Source: Mortierella sp. BCC40632
Taxonomy: Eukaryota > Mortierellomycota > Mortierellomycetes > Mortierellales > Mortierellaceae
Reading direction: 5' to 3'
NCBI GenBank assembly: GCA_011634665.1
Contig: WAEK01000001.1
Coordinates: 2,354,001 to 2,418,000 of the forward strand
Length of the DNA: 64,000 bases
This document shows, piece after piece, positions 22,788 to 33,845 of this stretch. How positions within the stretch are numbered: the stretch's first letter is position 1; each line of letters begins with the position of its first letter. The translations under genes and the position numbers were made by a program. Under the pieces are notes generated by a model that saw only the letters and a program-made list of their open reading frames with translations, had not been told where the DNA came from and ran no database searches.

Positions 22788-25387
22788 ATGGCCGACTCCC
22801 TGCCCGTTGAGGCGCTCTCCATCGCCCCTGGTAATGCATCCACACTTTTACCTTTTTATTTTTTAAAATCCTAGGGAGACAGTATAAGAACAGAGGGCCA
22901 TTATTGATCCTCTTCTGAGAGATCGTAAAGGCAACCTCTTTTTTTTTTTTTGGCGGCAAAGTAGACCCAGGGAGGAGAGAATCTAATGTACAAGGAACGA
23001 CATTCGACCCATCCGACTTTTTGAAAAAGACTAGAGGAGCAGCATCGGCCACTTACAGGATGAGCATGGATGGCGCAGATTGACTTGCTTGGTTATATCT
23101 CACTCTTCTCCCTTGAGCAGTAACCTCAAGCAAAGGGACATGTTTTCCACCAGTCCCTGACTTTGGAGAGGCCCACCTCTAACCTAAAAAAGCTCGGCCC
23201 TTTCCATCTCGTTTCCTTGACTTTACTTTCAGCCTTTGCCTACGTCGATGAGACCAAGGGCTCTGACGAGACTGGAAATGGCACGCTCGAGGCCCCCTAC
23301 CAATCTGCTGTCAAGGCTATCCAGGCCCATGGCGACACTGTCAAGGTCCAGATCTGGAAGCCCGCTGCCGCCGAAGAGCCCGCTGGATACTCTCTCATCT
23401 CTGGAGCTGCCATGAAGAAGGCTATCAAGAAGGCTGCTGAGCTTGAGAAGAAGGCCAAGAAGCAGGCCGAGCAGGCTGCTGAGTTGGCTGCCAAGGAACA
23501 GGCTGCTGCTGAGGAGCGCGAGCGTATTCTCGAGGCTGCCAAGGCCGTTGTCCTCAAGGAGGACACTTCTTTGCCTGCCGCCACCAAGATCAAGATCCGC
23601 GATGGCGTCAAGAACAGAGGCAAGCGTGTCCGTGTCTCGGGATGGGTCCACCGTCTCCGTGTTCAGGGCAAGAACATGACCTTTGTCGTTTTGAGAGATG
23701 GAACTGGATTCTTGCAGTGCGTCCTCACTGACAAGCTTGTAAGGATTCTTTGCTTGACCTATTTTTCTTTTTCTTTTGCCACATCTCTACTATTCTACCA
23801 CTGAGAAAAGCCATGAGTGCTTTACTGTTTGCGAAGCCGCTTTGGAAACTCTAACACGAGCCCTTTTTTTTCTTTTTCTTTTTTTTTTTTTTTTTTTTTT
23901 CTTGTTGCCCAATTGCATAGTGCCAAACTTATGATGCTTTGACCCTTACTCTCGAGTCCACCATCACCGTCTGTGGTGTTATCAACGAGCTCCCCGAGGG
24001 CAAGAGCGTAAGTTTTTTCTTCTTCAAATAACAAAGGCGGTACGATTATATTGGCCCTATTGATTCGACATCGCTAACCACCACCGCTGGAATCTGTTTA
24101 TAGGCTCCCGATAACCACGAGTTGACTGTTGACTACTGGGAGTGCGTTGGCAAGGCCCCCGGCGGTGACGAGGCTATTTCCAACAAGGTTAACGAGAACT
24201 CGGACCCCTCTGTCAAGTACGACCTTCGCCACTTGGTTTTGCGTGAGGAGAAGGCTTCGGGCATCTTGAAGGTTCGCTCTCAGATCATGAAGGCTTTCCG
24301 TGATCACTTTGACTACCGTGGATTTGTTGAGGTCACTCCCCCTGCCATGGTCCAGACCTCGGTTGAGGGTGGCTCTACTTTGTTCGAGCTCAACTACTAC
24401 AACGAGAAGGTAAAAAGCTGAATTCTTTTGTAGATTTTCATCGCGCATTATTGATCCCTTCAAGCGCTAATCTGATCGTCTTTGTTCTCTCCTATTCTTT
24501 CTATAGGCCTACTTGACTCAGTCTTCCCAGCTTTACTTGGAGACTTGCTTGCCCTCGTTGGGAGATGTTTACTGCTTGGCCGAGTCCTTCCGTGCTGAAA
24601 AGTCCCACACTCGTCGCCACTTGTCCGAGTACACTCACTGCGAGGCTGAGATGGCATTCATCAGCTTTGACGATCTCTTGGACCAGTTGGAGGAGATGGT
24701 CTGCGATGTCATTGACCGTGTCCTCGCCCACAAGCCCTCGGCTGATATCGTTTACAAGCTCAACCCCGACTTTAAGAAGCCCGAGCGTCCCTTCATGCGC
24801 ATGAACTACAAGGATGCTATCCAGTACTTGAAGGACAACGACATCAAGAAGGAGGACGGCACCTTTTACGAGGTTGGTGAGGATATTCCCGAGGCTCCCG
24901 AGCGTGCCATGACCGACAAGATCAACCGCCCCATCTTCTTGTGCCGCTTCCCTGCCGAGATCAAGGCCTTCTACATGAAGCGCTGCCCCGAGGATCTCTC
25001 GTTGACCGAGAGTGTGGATGTGTTGATGCCCGGAGTGGGTGAGATTGTTGGAGGTTCGATGCGTATCTCTGATTTGGAAGAGTTGATGGCTGCCTACAAG
25101 CGTGAGGGCTTGGACCCCTCCCCTTACTACTGGTTCACTGACCAGCGCAAGTATGGTACTTGCGAGCACGGAGGATTTGGTCTTGGTGTTGAGCGTTTCA
25201 TTGCCTGGTTGTTGAACCTTCACACCGTCCGCGAGACCTGTCTCTACCCCAGGTAAAGAAGAGAAGAAGGCTTGAATGATGCTATGTGTACTTTGTTTTG
25301 TTTTTGTGCTTTCAAAGGTCCTGGCTTGCTAACTTTTTTTTTTTTTTTTAATTTACGCATAGATTCACTGGTCGTGCTTTCCCTTAA
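22788..25387 (+). CDS. DED81: Cytosolic asparaginyl-tRNA synthetase (class IIb)
   Basis: Six exons: 22788-22830, 23233-23738, 23921-24007, 24104-24409, 24507-25252 and 25363-25387; all GT-AG, exact closure at 570 aa, close to the yeast enzyme. It charges tRNA-Asn with asparagine in the cytosol. An N-terminal extension and a Lys/Ala/Glu-rich helical linker ([20 protein letters not shown]) precede the OB-fold anticodon-binding domain ([11 protein letters not shown]). The class II catalytic core follows. Motif 2 is [21 protein letters not shown]; motif 3 ends [13 protein letters not shown]. The last exon encodes only [12 protein letters not shown], the conserved C-terminal end of archaeal/eukaryotic AsnRS/AspRS. 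Codon use is strongly biased to C/G-ending codons (AAG, GCC, CTC), unlike most neighbours and consistent with high expression. That bias also creates a long but meaningless antisense ORF. Confidence 0.96.
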
Positions 25388-25560
25388 AGCGACTTGTCAC
25401 GGATAGATAACTCCATTCCACCCGACTTTTGTCCCTCTTTTTCTTTTTTTTTATGCCTTTATCGTTCCTACCCACCAAAAAAAAAAGCTTGAGCTATGCA
25501 ATTTTCTTTTTTTTATTATTATTTCTGCAAGAATTAGCGTAGTTGATTCTTCCTGATCTT

Positions 25561-27063
25561 TCAAAGTCCTTTGAGAAAGTTGGCCAGGACACTGTCTCCT
25601 TCAGAGGCATCCCCTCCTGGGGGTGTCGACGGTGCAGAGCCAGCCTTTTTCATTGCCAACAGATTCGCTAGACCGCCCTTCTTCTTTTTCCTATTCTTGT
25701 TATTATTGTCCAGAGGAGAATTCTGATCCGGGTTCGATCCTGAATTGGGACTATTCTTTGATACTGGAGTACTTGGGGTAGAGGCGTTCTTGCTAAACTT
25801 GGATGTCGCTGGACGATTGATTCCATGGCCCGCAACCTCCTTGGCAGCGGATCCAGAGTGAGGGGATGCGTTGGCCTTGGCAAAGACTGGATTCTTTCCG
25901 GAAGGATCGTTTTTGCCGAAGACTTTGTTACTACTAGTAGTGGTGACCGTTGCAGAAACAGGAACTGAAGAAGATGATCCAGCATTTGACAGACTAACTC
26001 CAAAAGGATCCACCTGCTGTATTGACGACTCTACTCTTTCATCGATTTTGACGCGTTTTCCTGAATCCAATTGTCCATCCGACTCTTCAGGCGTAACAGC
26101 GGTTTGTTTTCGCTTATTATTGACTAAAGTCTGAGGGTTCTGGTTCCTTTTCCGATTAGTCCTTCGTTTCCCTAAAGAATCTGAACAAAGGGCAAGTTCA
26201 CGTTGACCACGAGTGGCACCATCGAGTTCTGTGGTCCGATCGCATCGAAGACATTGATAATACACTTGATTGATCACTTCCGCAGCTCGTTTTCGAGCTC
26301 GAGCAAGTCGATTCTCAAAGAGTTGTCGACTTCCAGGGATGGGTTGACCGTCCTGAAGATGAGGTAAAGTACCATCTCTTTGCATGATGGCCCTTGCTTC
26401 CTGATTGAGTTGACCGTCTTTTCCCATTCGAAGTTGTCTTGAAGAAAGGTCCTGACTGTTTTCTCCCAAGGCTGGGATCTGAGCGAGGGCAATGATCTTG
26501 TTCTTGAGAGGAATGTATCGACCATTTGTCTTTTCTTTGAAAGGTTGTGGACGCTTGGCCTTGGTGTTGGATTCCTCTGAAGGATCGATGATGACGATGG
26601 GCTCATTTTGAGTGCCGGAAGCCTTGGATCCTGACTTTTTTGCTGTCGTAGTTTGTTTGCTTGAAGGGGTTGTGTTTGAAAGTATTGTTTTGGTTGGTAG
26701 TGATCCCGATCCAGATTCGGAGGTGGTGGTGGTGGCGTCGATCCCTGTTGTGACAGACTCGGCAGAGGCGAGTTTCCGTTTCTGAACCTTGGCCTTTTGC
26801 CTGTCCTTGTGTTTTCTAGTTTCACGCTCCAGTTGAGTTTCTGTAACGGGGACGACACGGACTTGACAGTTCATTCCCGGAAGAAAAATGGAACCACAGC
26901 CGGAACAAAACTTTTCTCGAAGGTCTCTTGGTAAAGGAGACTCGGTTTCGTGAACAAGTTGAAGGCATTGAGACATGAAATGAGAAGAGACGGCAGGGCA
27001 TGTGATGAGAGTTGCATGGGCGGCATTCCAGAGGAATCGGATTCTCGCCTCGCGTTCTGCCAT
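25561..27063 (-). CDS. Snm1/Rpr2/Rpp21-type RNase P/MRP zinc-ribbon protein with long insert
   Basis: Single minus-strand exon, 500 aa. The N-terminal helix resembles the Rpr2/Snm1/Rpp21 domain (RIRFLWNAAHATL), and it is followed by CSGCGSIFLPGMNCQVRV (Cys53, Cys56). The second half of the zinc ribbon is VYYQCLRCDR (Cys271, Cys274). In known members the two CxxC pairs lie a few tens of residues apart; here about 210 mostly polar, Ser/Thr/Lys-rich residues separate them. The C-terminal ~200 residues are low-complexity with basic patches and end in a short helix (LANLLAMKKAG ... LANFLKGL). Members bind the RNA of RNase P or RNase MRP in tRNA/rRNA processing. The MRP-specific Snm1 is the closest guess because of the long tail. 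Start at 27063 is the only suitable ATG. Confidence 0.8.
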   Translation of the reverse strand: MAEREARIRFLWNAAHATLITCPAVSSHFMSQCLQLVHETESPLPRDLREKFCSGCGSIFLPGMNCQVRVVPVTETQLERETRKHKDRQKAKVQKRKLASAESVTTGIDATTTTSESGSGSLPTKTILSNTTPSSKQTTTAKKSGSKASGTQNEPIVIIDPSEESNTKAKRPQPFKEKTNGRYIPLKNKIIALAQIPALGENSQDLSSRQLRMGKDGQLNQEARAIMQRDGTLPHLQDGQPIPGSRQLFENRLARARKRAAEVINQVYYQCLRCDRTTELDGATRGQRELALCSDSLGKRRTNRKRNQNPQTLVNNKRKQTAVTPEESDGQLDSGKRVKIDERVESSIQQVDPFGVSLSNAGSSSSVPVSATVTTTSSNKVFGKNDPSGKNPVFAKANASPHSGSAAKEVAGHGINRPATSKFSKNASTPSTPVSKNSPNSGSNPDQNSPLDNNNKNRKKKKGGLANLLAMKKAGSAPSTPPGGDASEGDSVLANFLKGL

Positions 27064-27713
27064 TTTCTTTTCTTTAGGATGCTATGCTTTTGAATTCGAT
27101 GGGTGGAGGAAAAAGAAAGCTTCAAAGGCAAAGGCAAATATTAGGCCTTTGACTGCTTTTCAGCCACATGATTTTTTTCCAAGTCAAATCCTTAAACTAT
27201 AAACTTTGCCTTGTAATCGACTGTGGTGAGCATTTACAAATTTTGCCTTGGTATGCCTTGGTACGTAGGCAAATCTGATCCCTCTTGTGCGCATGTGGCA
27301 TGTTTGGATCTTAAACAGTGCCTGCTTGAGCAAGTAAAAGCTCGAAGCTATTTTACGTTGAATTGTAGTTGAACACCTCCAAGTCAGAATCCGTGCTTGA
27401 ACGCGACGACTACCGCCTTTTCCGATATCTATTTGGTTTGATCTCTCTTATGGAGCCGAGTTTTTTCGTTTCTTTTCAAAACCCGGCGCCATAGTGAACA
27501 AAAGAGATGTTGCAACCAGAGATTATCTTATGATGACTGGGTTTATACTGTGATGAACAACAACATTGGCCCGCTCCACAACTACATGGGATATCACTGG
27601 AGGAACGAGAGAATCCTTTTTTTTTTTAATGCCAAGGACAGAGCTGATTCTCTTGAGCAAAAAAGACTATTGTATTAGAGGCGCCTCGAGCTCGGACTTG
27701 TGCAAGAAAGTTT
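27064..27713. other. Intergenic, no gene recognised
   Basis: Lies upstream of the RNase P/MRP-type gene and downstream of the minus-strand pseudogene. No coding motif is seen; it may include decayed 3' sequence of that pseudogene. Confidence 0.5.
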
Positions 27714-28934
27714 TCATAACACTATTCGACATGAACGTCTAGGTCTAGATCGCTTTTGTTTGGGTGAAGACGGAGGTGTCGTCAATGTTGAGGCAAACTG
27801 GCATTTGTATTCCACATCCAATGTCTCCAGTGATAAGTTATTGATCATCTTTCCAAGACTCTGCGTACTTTCCTCCATCTGGTACCTCTTCCTTAAAAAT
27901 CTTATGAAGACACGCTGGATTGAAGGCAGTGTTTCGTTGCTAGGTTGTAATGGTAAAGAATCTGTAGCTTCTCTTTCAAGATACAAAATTTTTCCTCCAA
28001 AGTGTTTGACACTCACAAATTTGATCCCCCACCCTATAACCAGGTGGCCATGGACTTGAATTCCCTTGCGTACCTCATCCTGCAAGATCCCCTTCGAGTA
28101 GGCTTCCTGCGACAGTGTCCCCTTCAAGCTACGTCCTTTGCCACTATTTGAGACTGTCCTGTTGCCACCACTATTGCACTTCCTTGGACGCAAAGTCAAC
28201 CATGTCTTTCAAAAGCTTAGACATTTTCAAACCGTCCAGTAAGATCTTGGTGCCATAGGAGCTTTCATTCTTCGATAGCTCCTACTTCCAATTTGGATGA
28301 AATCGAATAAAATACGCCATCAATCTTGTGACCTTACAACTGTCTGTCCTCCAGACTACGATCCATATTTCTTCGACTGACTGAAGCTTTCGAAGAGACC
28401 TCGCCCTCATCCAAGGAAATAATTTCTCCGCCCTTGACTATAACTCTGAAGAAAATACTCCATAGTCTCAAATAGCTCCTGTCCGACATTCTTTCGTCCA
28501 ATAGATCTTGCCGTCCATAGTCTTCATAAAAGCTAAGAACTCCTCTCATTACATCAAAAATCATCAAGCTGAACTTGACGCAAGACTGCCTATCAATGCC
28601 ATCAACTGGAGTAATAGACTGCTTGATACCATCAAGTGAAGTATCGTGAACAGATTTGAATGGTACTGTATCCAAGAATGATGTCCTTCTGCCAATCAGG
28701 AAGCTGATGCGTAATAGATCGGAGCTCCAAAACGCGAGATTTCAAAGCGGTAATATCGACATCCTCCTTGAATAAACTGGAAAGATCCTTCTTGGAGTCC
28801 CACACAAAGGACTGAATGGAAGACTGCCTTCGAAGAGCCAAAACATGATCACACATGACTTTATCGAAAACTGCACCACTTGACAAGGTCAAAGGGCTCG
28901 ATGGCTGGGAAAGGAGAGTGGGCAGTGAAGCCAA
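27714..28934 (-). pseudogene. Decayed gene of an uncharacterised multicopy-type fungal family
   Basis: Minus-strand protein-like sequence split among frames. One block (28934 to about 28676) contains DKVMCDHVLALRRQSSI and ends QLPDWQKDIIL. A second (about 28675 to 28334) contains LRLWSIFFRVIVKGGEIISL and SFEDRQ-like SLEDRQL, then a stop. Beyond the stop the sequence continues as GHKIDGVFYSISSKLEVGAIEE. After another stop and frame change come YGTKILLDGLKMSKLLKDMV and, in a further frame, the block 28199-27714 (HGHLVIGWGIKFVSVKHFGG). Reading them in order gives one coherent ORF-like series with at least two stops and three frameshifts. The order (helical start, kLWSfFfgvI, rkvDg, tKtLlDglKmsKtmKDM, visGlkvhfy) resembles a family I recall as multicopy in Mucoromycota genomes with unknown function, often near repeats. 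The family identity is from memory and uncertain; the frame decay is directly visible. Confidence 0.6.
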
Positions 28935-29737
28935 CAGAAAAACTAAGGAAGCATTCGAACGGCAGAAAAAGAATAACGTACTAGGATTGAGGAACTCTAG
29001 ACAGATGTTCTGGAGAGGTGCACCGGCCAGTATGGTGGCCAGGAGCCTCGATTTTATACAGGAGAGCCCAGACTCCCCATCTGATCCTCAATACGATGAT
29101 AGGACACAAGCAAGACCTCCTTGGACCTTTGGCTCTCTCTGTAGCGGCCTGATGCCGGCAGCACTGATTGAGAAATGGAAAAGTTTGTTCGCGGTGACAG
29201 AGTCAGTGGCAGCTTTGGTAGCCTACCGTTTTGTCAGTTACATTGAAACACAAGCAACTTGAACGATATGGAAAGAACGTTGCACAACAATGGTGGTATG
29301 GGAGAAACGGCATGGGATCACCCCTGGAAAAAAGAAAGGTCCTCCCCAGGAAGTAAGAGGACGATGGAGCGATGGTTATGGGTTTGCGTACCTTGCTGAC
29401 GCCTGCCTATGTGGGTCGCTTCTCATGGATCGCCAAGAGCAAAGATGCCCAGGAGCACAGAACGACGCAGCGTCGGCTGATACCTCCCTGCTTGATAGTC
29501 TAGCGGGATAGAGACATTTGGAGGTGATGGAAAGGATGAGGAGGATACCTAAACAGTCTTTTTCTCAACTTTTTAACGAATCTGTCATTTTAGGCAGGTA
29601 AGAAAAAACACGTGAGTCTTCTTTTTTTTTTTTTTTTTTTTTTAAGATGTTTGCCTGATCTCTTGGGCTTGTTGTGAGGAAAGGCCCTTCTCTTTCTCTT
29701 TTTTTTTATTTTCCAGCACCGGGGCGTTGAACATCCA
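28935..29737. other. Intergenic, upstream of TRM61
   Basis: No supported gene. The plus-strand ORF 28855-29262 is antisense to the pseudogene and has no motif. A CACGTG box at 29609-29614 lies 124 bp upstream of the TRM61 ATG, and a TTTTCCAG just upstream of the ATG could be the acceptor of a 5'UTR intron. Confidence 0.5.
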
Positions 29738-31260
29738 ATGGCAGAGACAAGCGTCCAGAAGCAGAGCTTTGCACAATACAAGGCCAATAACACCATCGAA
29801 GAAGGCGATAATGTTGTTGCTTACTTGGTACCGTCTACGTTCCTCCACGTCTCCATGACAGACCTGCTTCATGCATGGGCCCCTTTTTTTTTTTTTTTTT
29901 TTTTTTTTACTCATTCATCAGTTTTTTTTCCCCCCCCCTCCTCTCACCTCTCCATCGTCAAATAGAATCGAGAAACCATGCATCTCGTCAAGGTCAAGGC
30001 CGGCCAGACCTTTCACTGCAAATACGGCAACTATCGACACGCCGACATGATCGGTCTTGAATACGGCACAAAGCTCGGAGCCAACGCCACCAGTGGTGGA
30101 CGAGGATTTCTCTATCTACTCTATCCAACCCCCGAACTCTGGACCTTGATTCTGCCACATCGGACTCAGATTCTTTATGTGGCCGATATTTCCTTTGTGA
30201 TGAATTCATTGAACTTGCGCCCCGGTTTGTCCATGGTCGAGTCTGGAACAGGATCAGGATCGTTTTCGCATTCGATCGCTCGTACGCTTGGACCTGAGGG
30301 ACATCTCTACACCTTTGAATACCATGAGGAGCGTGCCAAGGCAGCAAAGAAAGAGTTTGAGGAGCATGGCATCTCGGACTGGATCACAGTTCAATGCAGA
30401 GATGTGTGCAAAGACGGATTTGATCTTGAGAACAAGGTGGACGCAGGTACCCTTTTTTTTTCTTTTTCCTTGGACGTACTTTTGCTCCTTTTGTCAGAGG
30501 AGGGAGGAGGCTCTATTTTGTATATCTTTCAATTGACGCGAGCTTTTGCTTCATTTTTCATGTAGTGTTTTTGGATCTGCCAGCGCCTTGGGATGCTGTG
30601 CCTTCAGCCAAAAAAGCCTTTAAGCAGGACAAGATGGGAAGGATTTGTACATTCAGTCCATGCATCGAGCAAATCTCACGAACCGTGTTGGCGCTTAGCG
30701 ACCATGGGTTTGTCGACATTCAAATGTTCGAGTGTTTGATCCGCACCCAGGAGATTCGCGTTATTCCCATGTGGACGATAGAAGAGGCAATGGAGAGGCA
30801 GAGAGCATTTGAAAACAAGAGGAAGCGTCGCGCACAAGAGGCTAGAGACTCTAGAGGTCCTCGGCCGGATCTTAAAAAGCAACGTCAGAGCGATAGTGAG
30901 GTAGATACAGATGGAGCCAAAGCAGAAGTGTCTTCTGCAGTGACGGATGAAGAAAGTGCCGTCAACACCCCACAAGCATCTGCAGAAGAAGGAGTGGATG
31001 CTAGTACTACCAACTCTTCTGCTGTGGCGACGCCGACAGCTTCCGCGTCTGAGGCCACATCTGAGGCGTCGACACCTATGTCGACACCTGTTTTGAACAA
31101 GAGTGTTGATATTTCAACGGCAGAGCCACGGGAAAGGATCGATCCCAAGAATCTCACTATTACCCGACTCCCAACGGAGCAGCCTGGACATACATCGTAT
31201 TTACTCTTTGCAACCTTTGCTCCAAGTTCCTCAACACGACCATCCTCTGAAAGCCAATAG
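29738..31260 (+). CDS. TRM61: tRNA (adenine58-N1)-methyltransferase catalytic subunit
   Basis: Three exons, 29738-29827, 29966-30446 and 30566-31260; GT-AG throughout, 421 aa. Catalytic subunit of the nuclear Trm6-Trm61 complex, which methylates N1 of A58 in the T-loop of tRNAs, including initiator tRNA. The N-terminal barrel segment includes [10 protein letters not shown]. The SAM-binding motif I is [16 protein letters not shown], and the acidic ribose-binding strand is TFEYHEERA. Motif [13 protein letters not shown], contains the catalytic Asp and spans the second intron. Further conserved strands follow ([22 protein letters not shown]). The C-terminal ~150 residues are Ser/Thr/Ala-rich and end after [19 protein letters not shown], the usual last strand. 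Its partner Trm6 is not in the window. Confidence 0.95.
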
Positions 31261-31595
31261 TAATAAATAAAAGAGGGGGGAAAAAAAGGACCATGGGTCA
31301 GGCAAAGTCGACTCGTGATAAAGCAGTGTAGAACACGTCACACTGGCGATTTGCGATTTTTTTTTTGACTCTTTTCTTCGCTGCAACCATCCCCTTTCAT
31401 TCCTCCAGACTGACTGACCGCCACCCCTACGACATTTGACGACTCTTCTTATTCCCCAGCCTTTCTACGCGTCTCACTCTCACTCTCTCTGTCTCTCACT
31501 CCCTTTGTCTCTGCGTCTCTCTCTCTCTCCTCTCTCTCTCTCTTTACTTTTTGTTCTCTTTTCAACAAAGACAGATCTGACATTTATATACAACC

Positions 31596-32764
31596 ATGGC
31601 CACCTTGCCACCAATCGCTTCAGACTACTGCCCTCCCTTTGCTCCATTCTTTGGACTGATGGGTGTGGCCAGCGCTGTAAATTATTTTTTCTATTGCATT
31701 TTATTATTTTTATTATTATTATTATTATTTTGGATGCCTGGAAGCTCATCCCATTTTGATGTTTGTAGGCAAACAGCATGGACATGATAATTAACCGGCC
31801 CCACGTTTCTTTCCATCCCAACATTCTCACTCATTGGACAATGGATTAGATGGTGTTCAGCAGCATAATGTATCATTTCAACAGCAAAAAAAAAAAAATT
31901 TTTTCTCTTCATTCAAGAATAATTGTTGATCTTCTCTGTCTCTCTTTTCCTCTCACTACCTGCCCTTCTCTCTCTCTCTCACATACTCGCACACTTTTAC
32001 TGTTGAATGCTTGCTCTTTGCGTGGTGTATGGATGATTAGGTATGGGAGCTGGATACGGCACCTACAAGTCAGGAATCGGTATTTCGGGCATGGGTACCT
32101 TCAGACCCTGAGCTTATGATGAAGGTATGAAAAAAAAAAAAAAGTTTGGGTTTGACTGAAAAGTCTACTTCAAAGGAATCGTTAAGCGCCTTATTGAAAG
32201 GAGGATGAAAAAGAAAAAGAAGAATAAAAAAAAAAGAACAAGGACGGAAAGGGGAAGTGATGTCCTGCACGTTACTTACTATCGATCGACCCCCTTTTTT
32301 TTTTTTTTCTTTCTCAAAAAAAAAAAAAGGCTCTAGTTCCCGTGGTCATGGCGGGTATCGTTTCGGTCTACGGACTCGTCATCTCTGTGCTGATCGCAGG
32401 CTCAGGTATGTTCTACAACGTTTGTTTTTTTTTTTCTTTTTTTATGTTTCTATTGACGAATCTTTTTGTTTTATTGTTTTTTTTTGTTGTTTTCTTTTGA
32501 GCTGGCTACAGCGAATCCCTTTTCTTTCATTTGTTCTTTATTTTATTCCTTCTTTTCCTTCCTGGCAAATAAGCTAGAGAGAGAGAGAGAGAGAGAGAAA
32601 AGAAAAAAGAAAAAAAAAAGAAGAAAACGGCTTCAAGAGGTGCCTGAATTAACAATTACTTTGACCTTTCACTTTCTCTATCTCGCTATTAGTGACCTTC
32701 CAGGACTACTCGCTCTTCCAGTAAGTACTAGATCAGGATTTTCAGGAACAGATATATTTGACCA

Positions 32765-32804
<40 letters not shown>

Positions 32805-33740
32805 ACCCTAGCACAGGATACCTAGTACAAGGAGTGATCTACATTGGACCACTGCGGGAAAAAGGAAAAGGAAATGCTAAAGAATGTAGAGAAAAAAAAA
32901 AGTCAGGATAAGATCCTCCCAAAGCGACAGTGAGGCGTTTGTACTGGATCTCAACTCTATTGGAGTGAGGACATCAGGAGGGGATATACCATGATCATTT
33001 CACCCATAACCCAAGTACCAATCGTATTTCTGTCACCTTGCTGAAATTGGCCAACGTATATTTGAAAATATATCTGATAACTGGTCAAAACCACCACCAC
33101 CGTCATCATCATCATAATCAACAACAACAACAACAAAAAGGGTGCAGGAGGCTGCCCTTTCTTTTATTAATTTTTTTTAGAAAGAAACTATCTAGCGACC
33201 GATGGAAAAACACATATCGGCTGCTGCAGGATAATCAGCTCATAGTACTCTCTGTCTAAAGTTTATCTCTGAGCGCTGAATGCTCACCCTGGACAACCTT
33301 TATTTGTTGTTGTTTTATGTAGGGGCTTTGTCCATCTCGGAGCAGGTCTTTGTGTAGGATTGACCGGACTTGCAGCAGGATATGCAATTGGAGTTGTAGG
33401 AGATGTTGTAAGTATCTTGTACCTTGTTGGGGCGGGAAGAGGGGAGGAATGGGAGGAGAAGAGAAAGTACACCTCTCCCCCTCTCCTCCAATGAGCTTTT
33501 CAGGCAGACTGGTTACTCACCACTGCTACTTTTTTTTTTTTTTTTTTTTTTTTTTTCTCACACACACATCAATCCTACTTCTCTTTCTCTCTTTGAACTG
33601 CCTAGTGTGTCCGTGGTTATGCATACCAACCTAGACTCTATGTGGCCATGGTCTTGGTGCTGATTTTTGCAGAAGTTTTGGGTCTTTATGGACTAATTGT
33701 TGGCCTCATCTTGAACACACATGCGGTTGGACATTGTTAG
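31596..33740 (+). CDS. V-ATPase proteolipid subunit c, with an apparent single-base frameshift in exon 3
   Basis: Proton-carrying subunit c of the V0 ring that acidifies the vacuole. Seven exons: 31596-31676, 31850-31862, 32041-32124, 32330-32405, 32693-32720, 33323-33407 and 33606-33740. Four TM helices are recognisable: exon 1 ends [48 protein letters not shown]; and TM4 with the essential Glu in [18 protein letters not shown]. Exon 3 encodes [18 protein letters not shown] and TFRP, but the next conserved residues ELMMK are in another frame. The run CCC at 32106-32108 carries one base too many, so the literal reading stops at TGA 32109-32111. Without that base the protein is 166 aa, exactly family length. 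Exon 2 fits only with a GC donor (A|GC at 31862/31863). The shift is either a sequencing or assembly error or a real lesion; other residues look intact. Confidence 0.82.
32765..32801 (+). repeat. Poly-A tract, about 37 bp
   Basis: Uninterrupted A run within the fifth intron of the V-ATPase c gene, inside a long (602 bp) intron. Confidence 0.9.
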
Positions 33741-33807
33741 AAGATTGAAAGAGAAACAACTGAACCACAGACCCATGCCTAGGGAGCTGACTATTAAACA
33801 CAAATAT

Positions 33808-33845
<38 letters not shown>

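Noticed and set aside
24501..25223. 240-codon minus-strand ORF
   Set aside because: Exactly antisense to the catalytic exon of AsnRS. The strong C/G-ending codon bias of that gene removes antisense stops; the translation has no motif.
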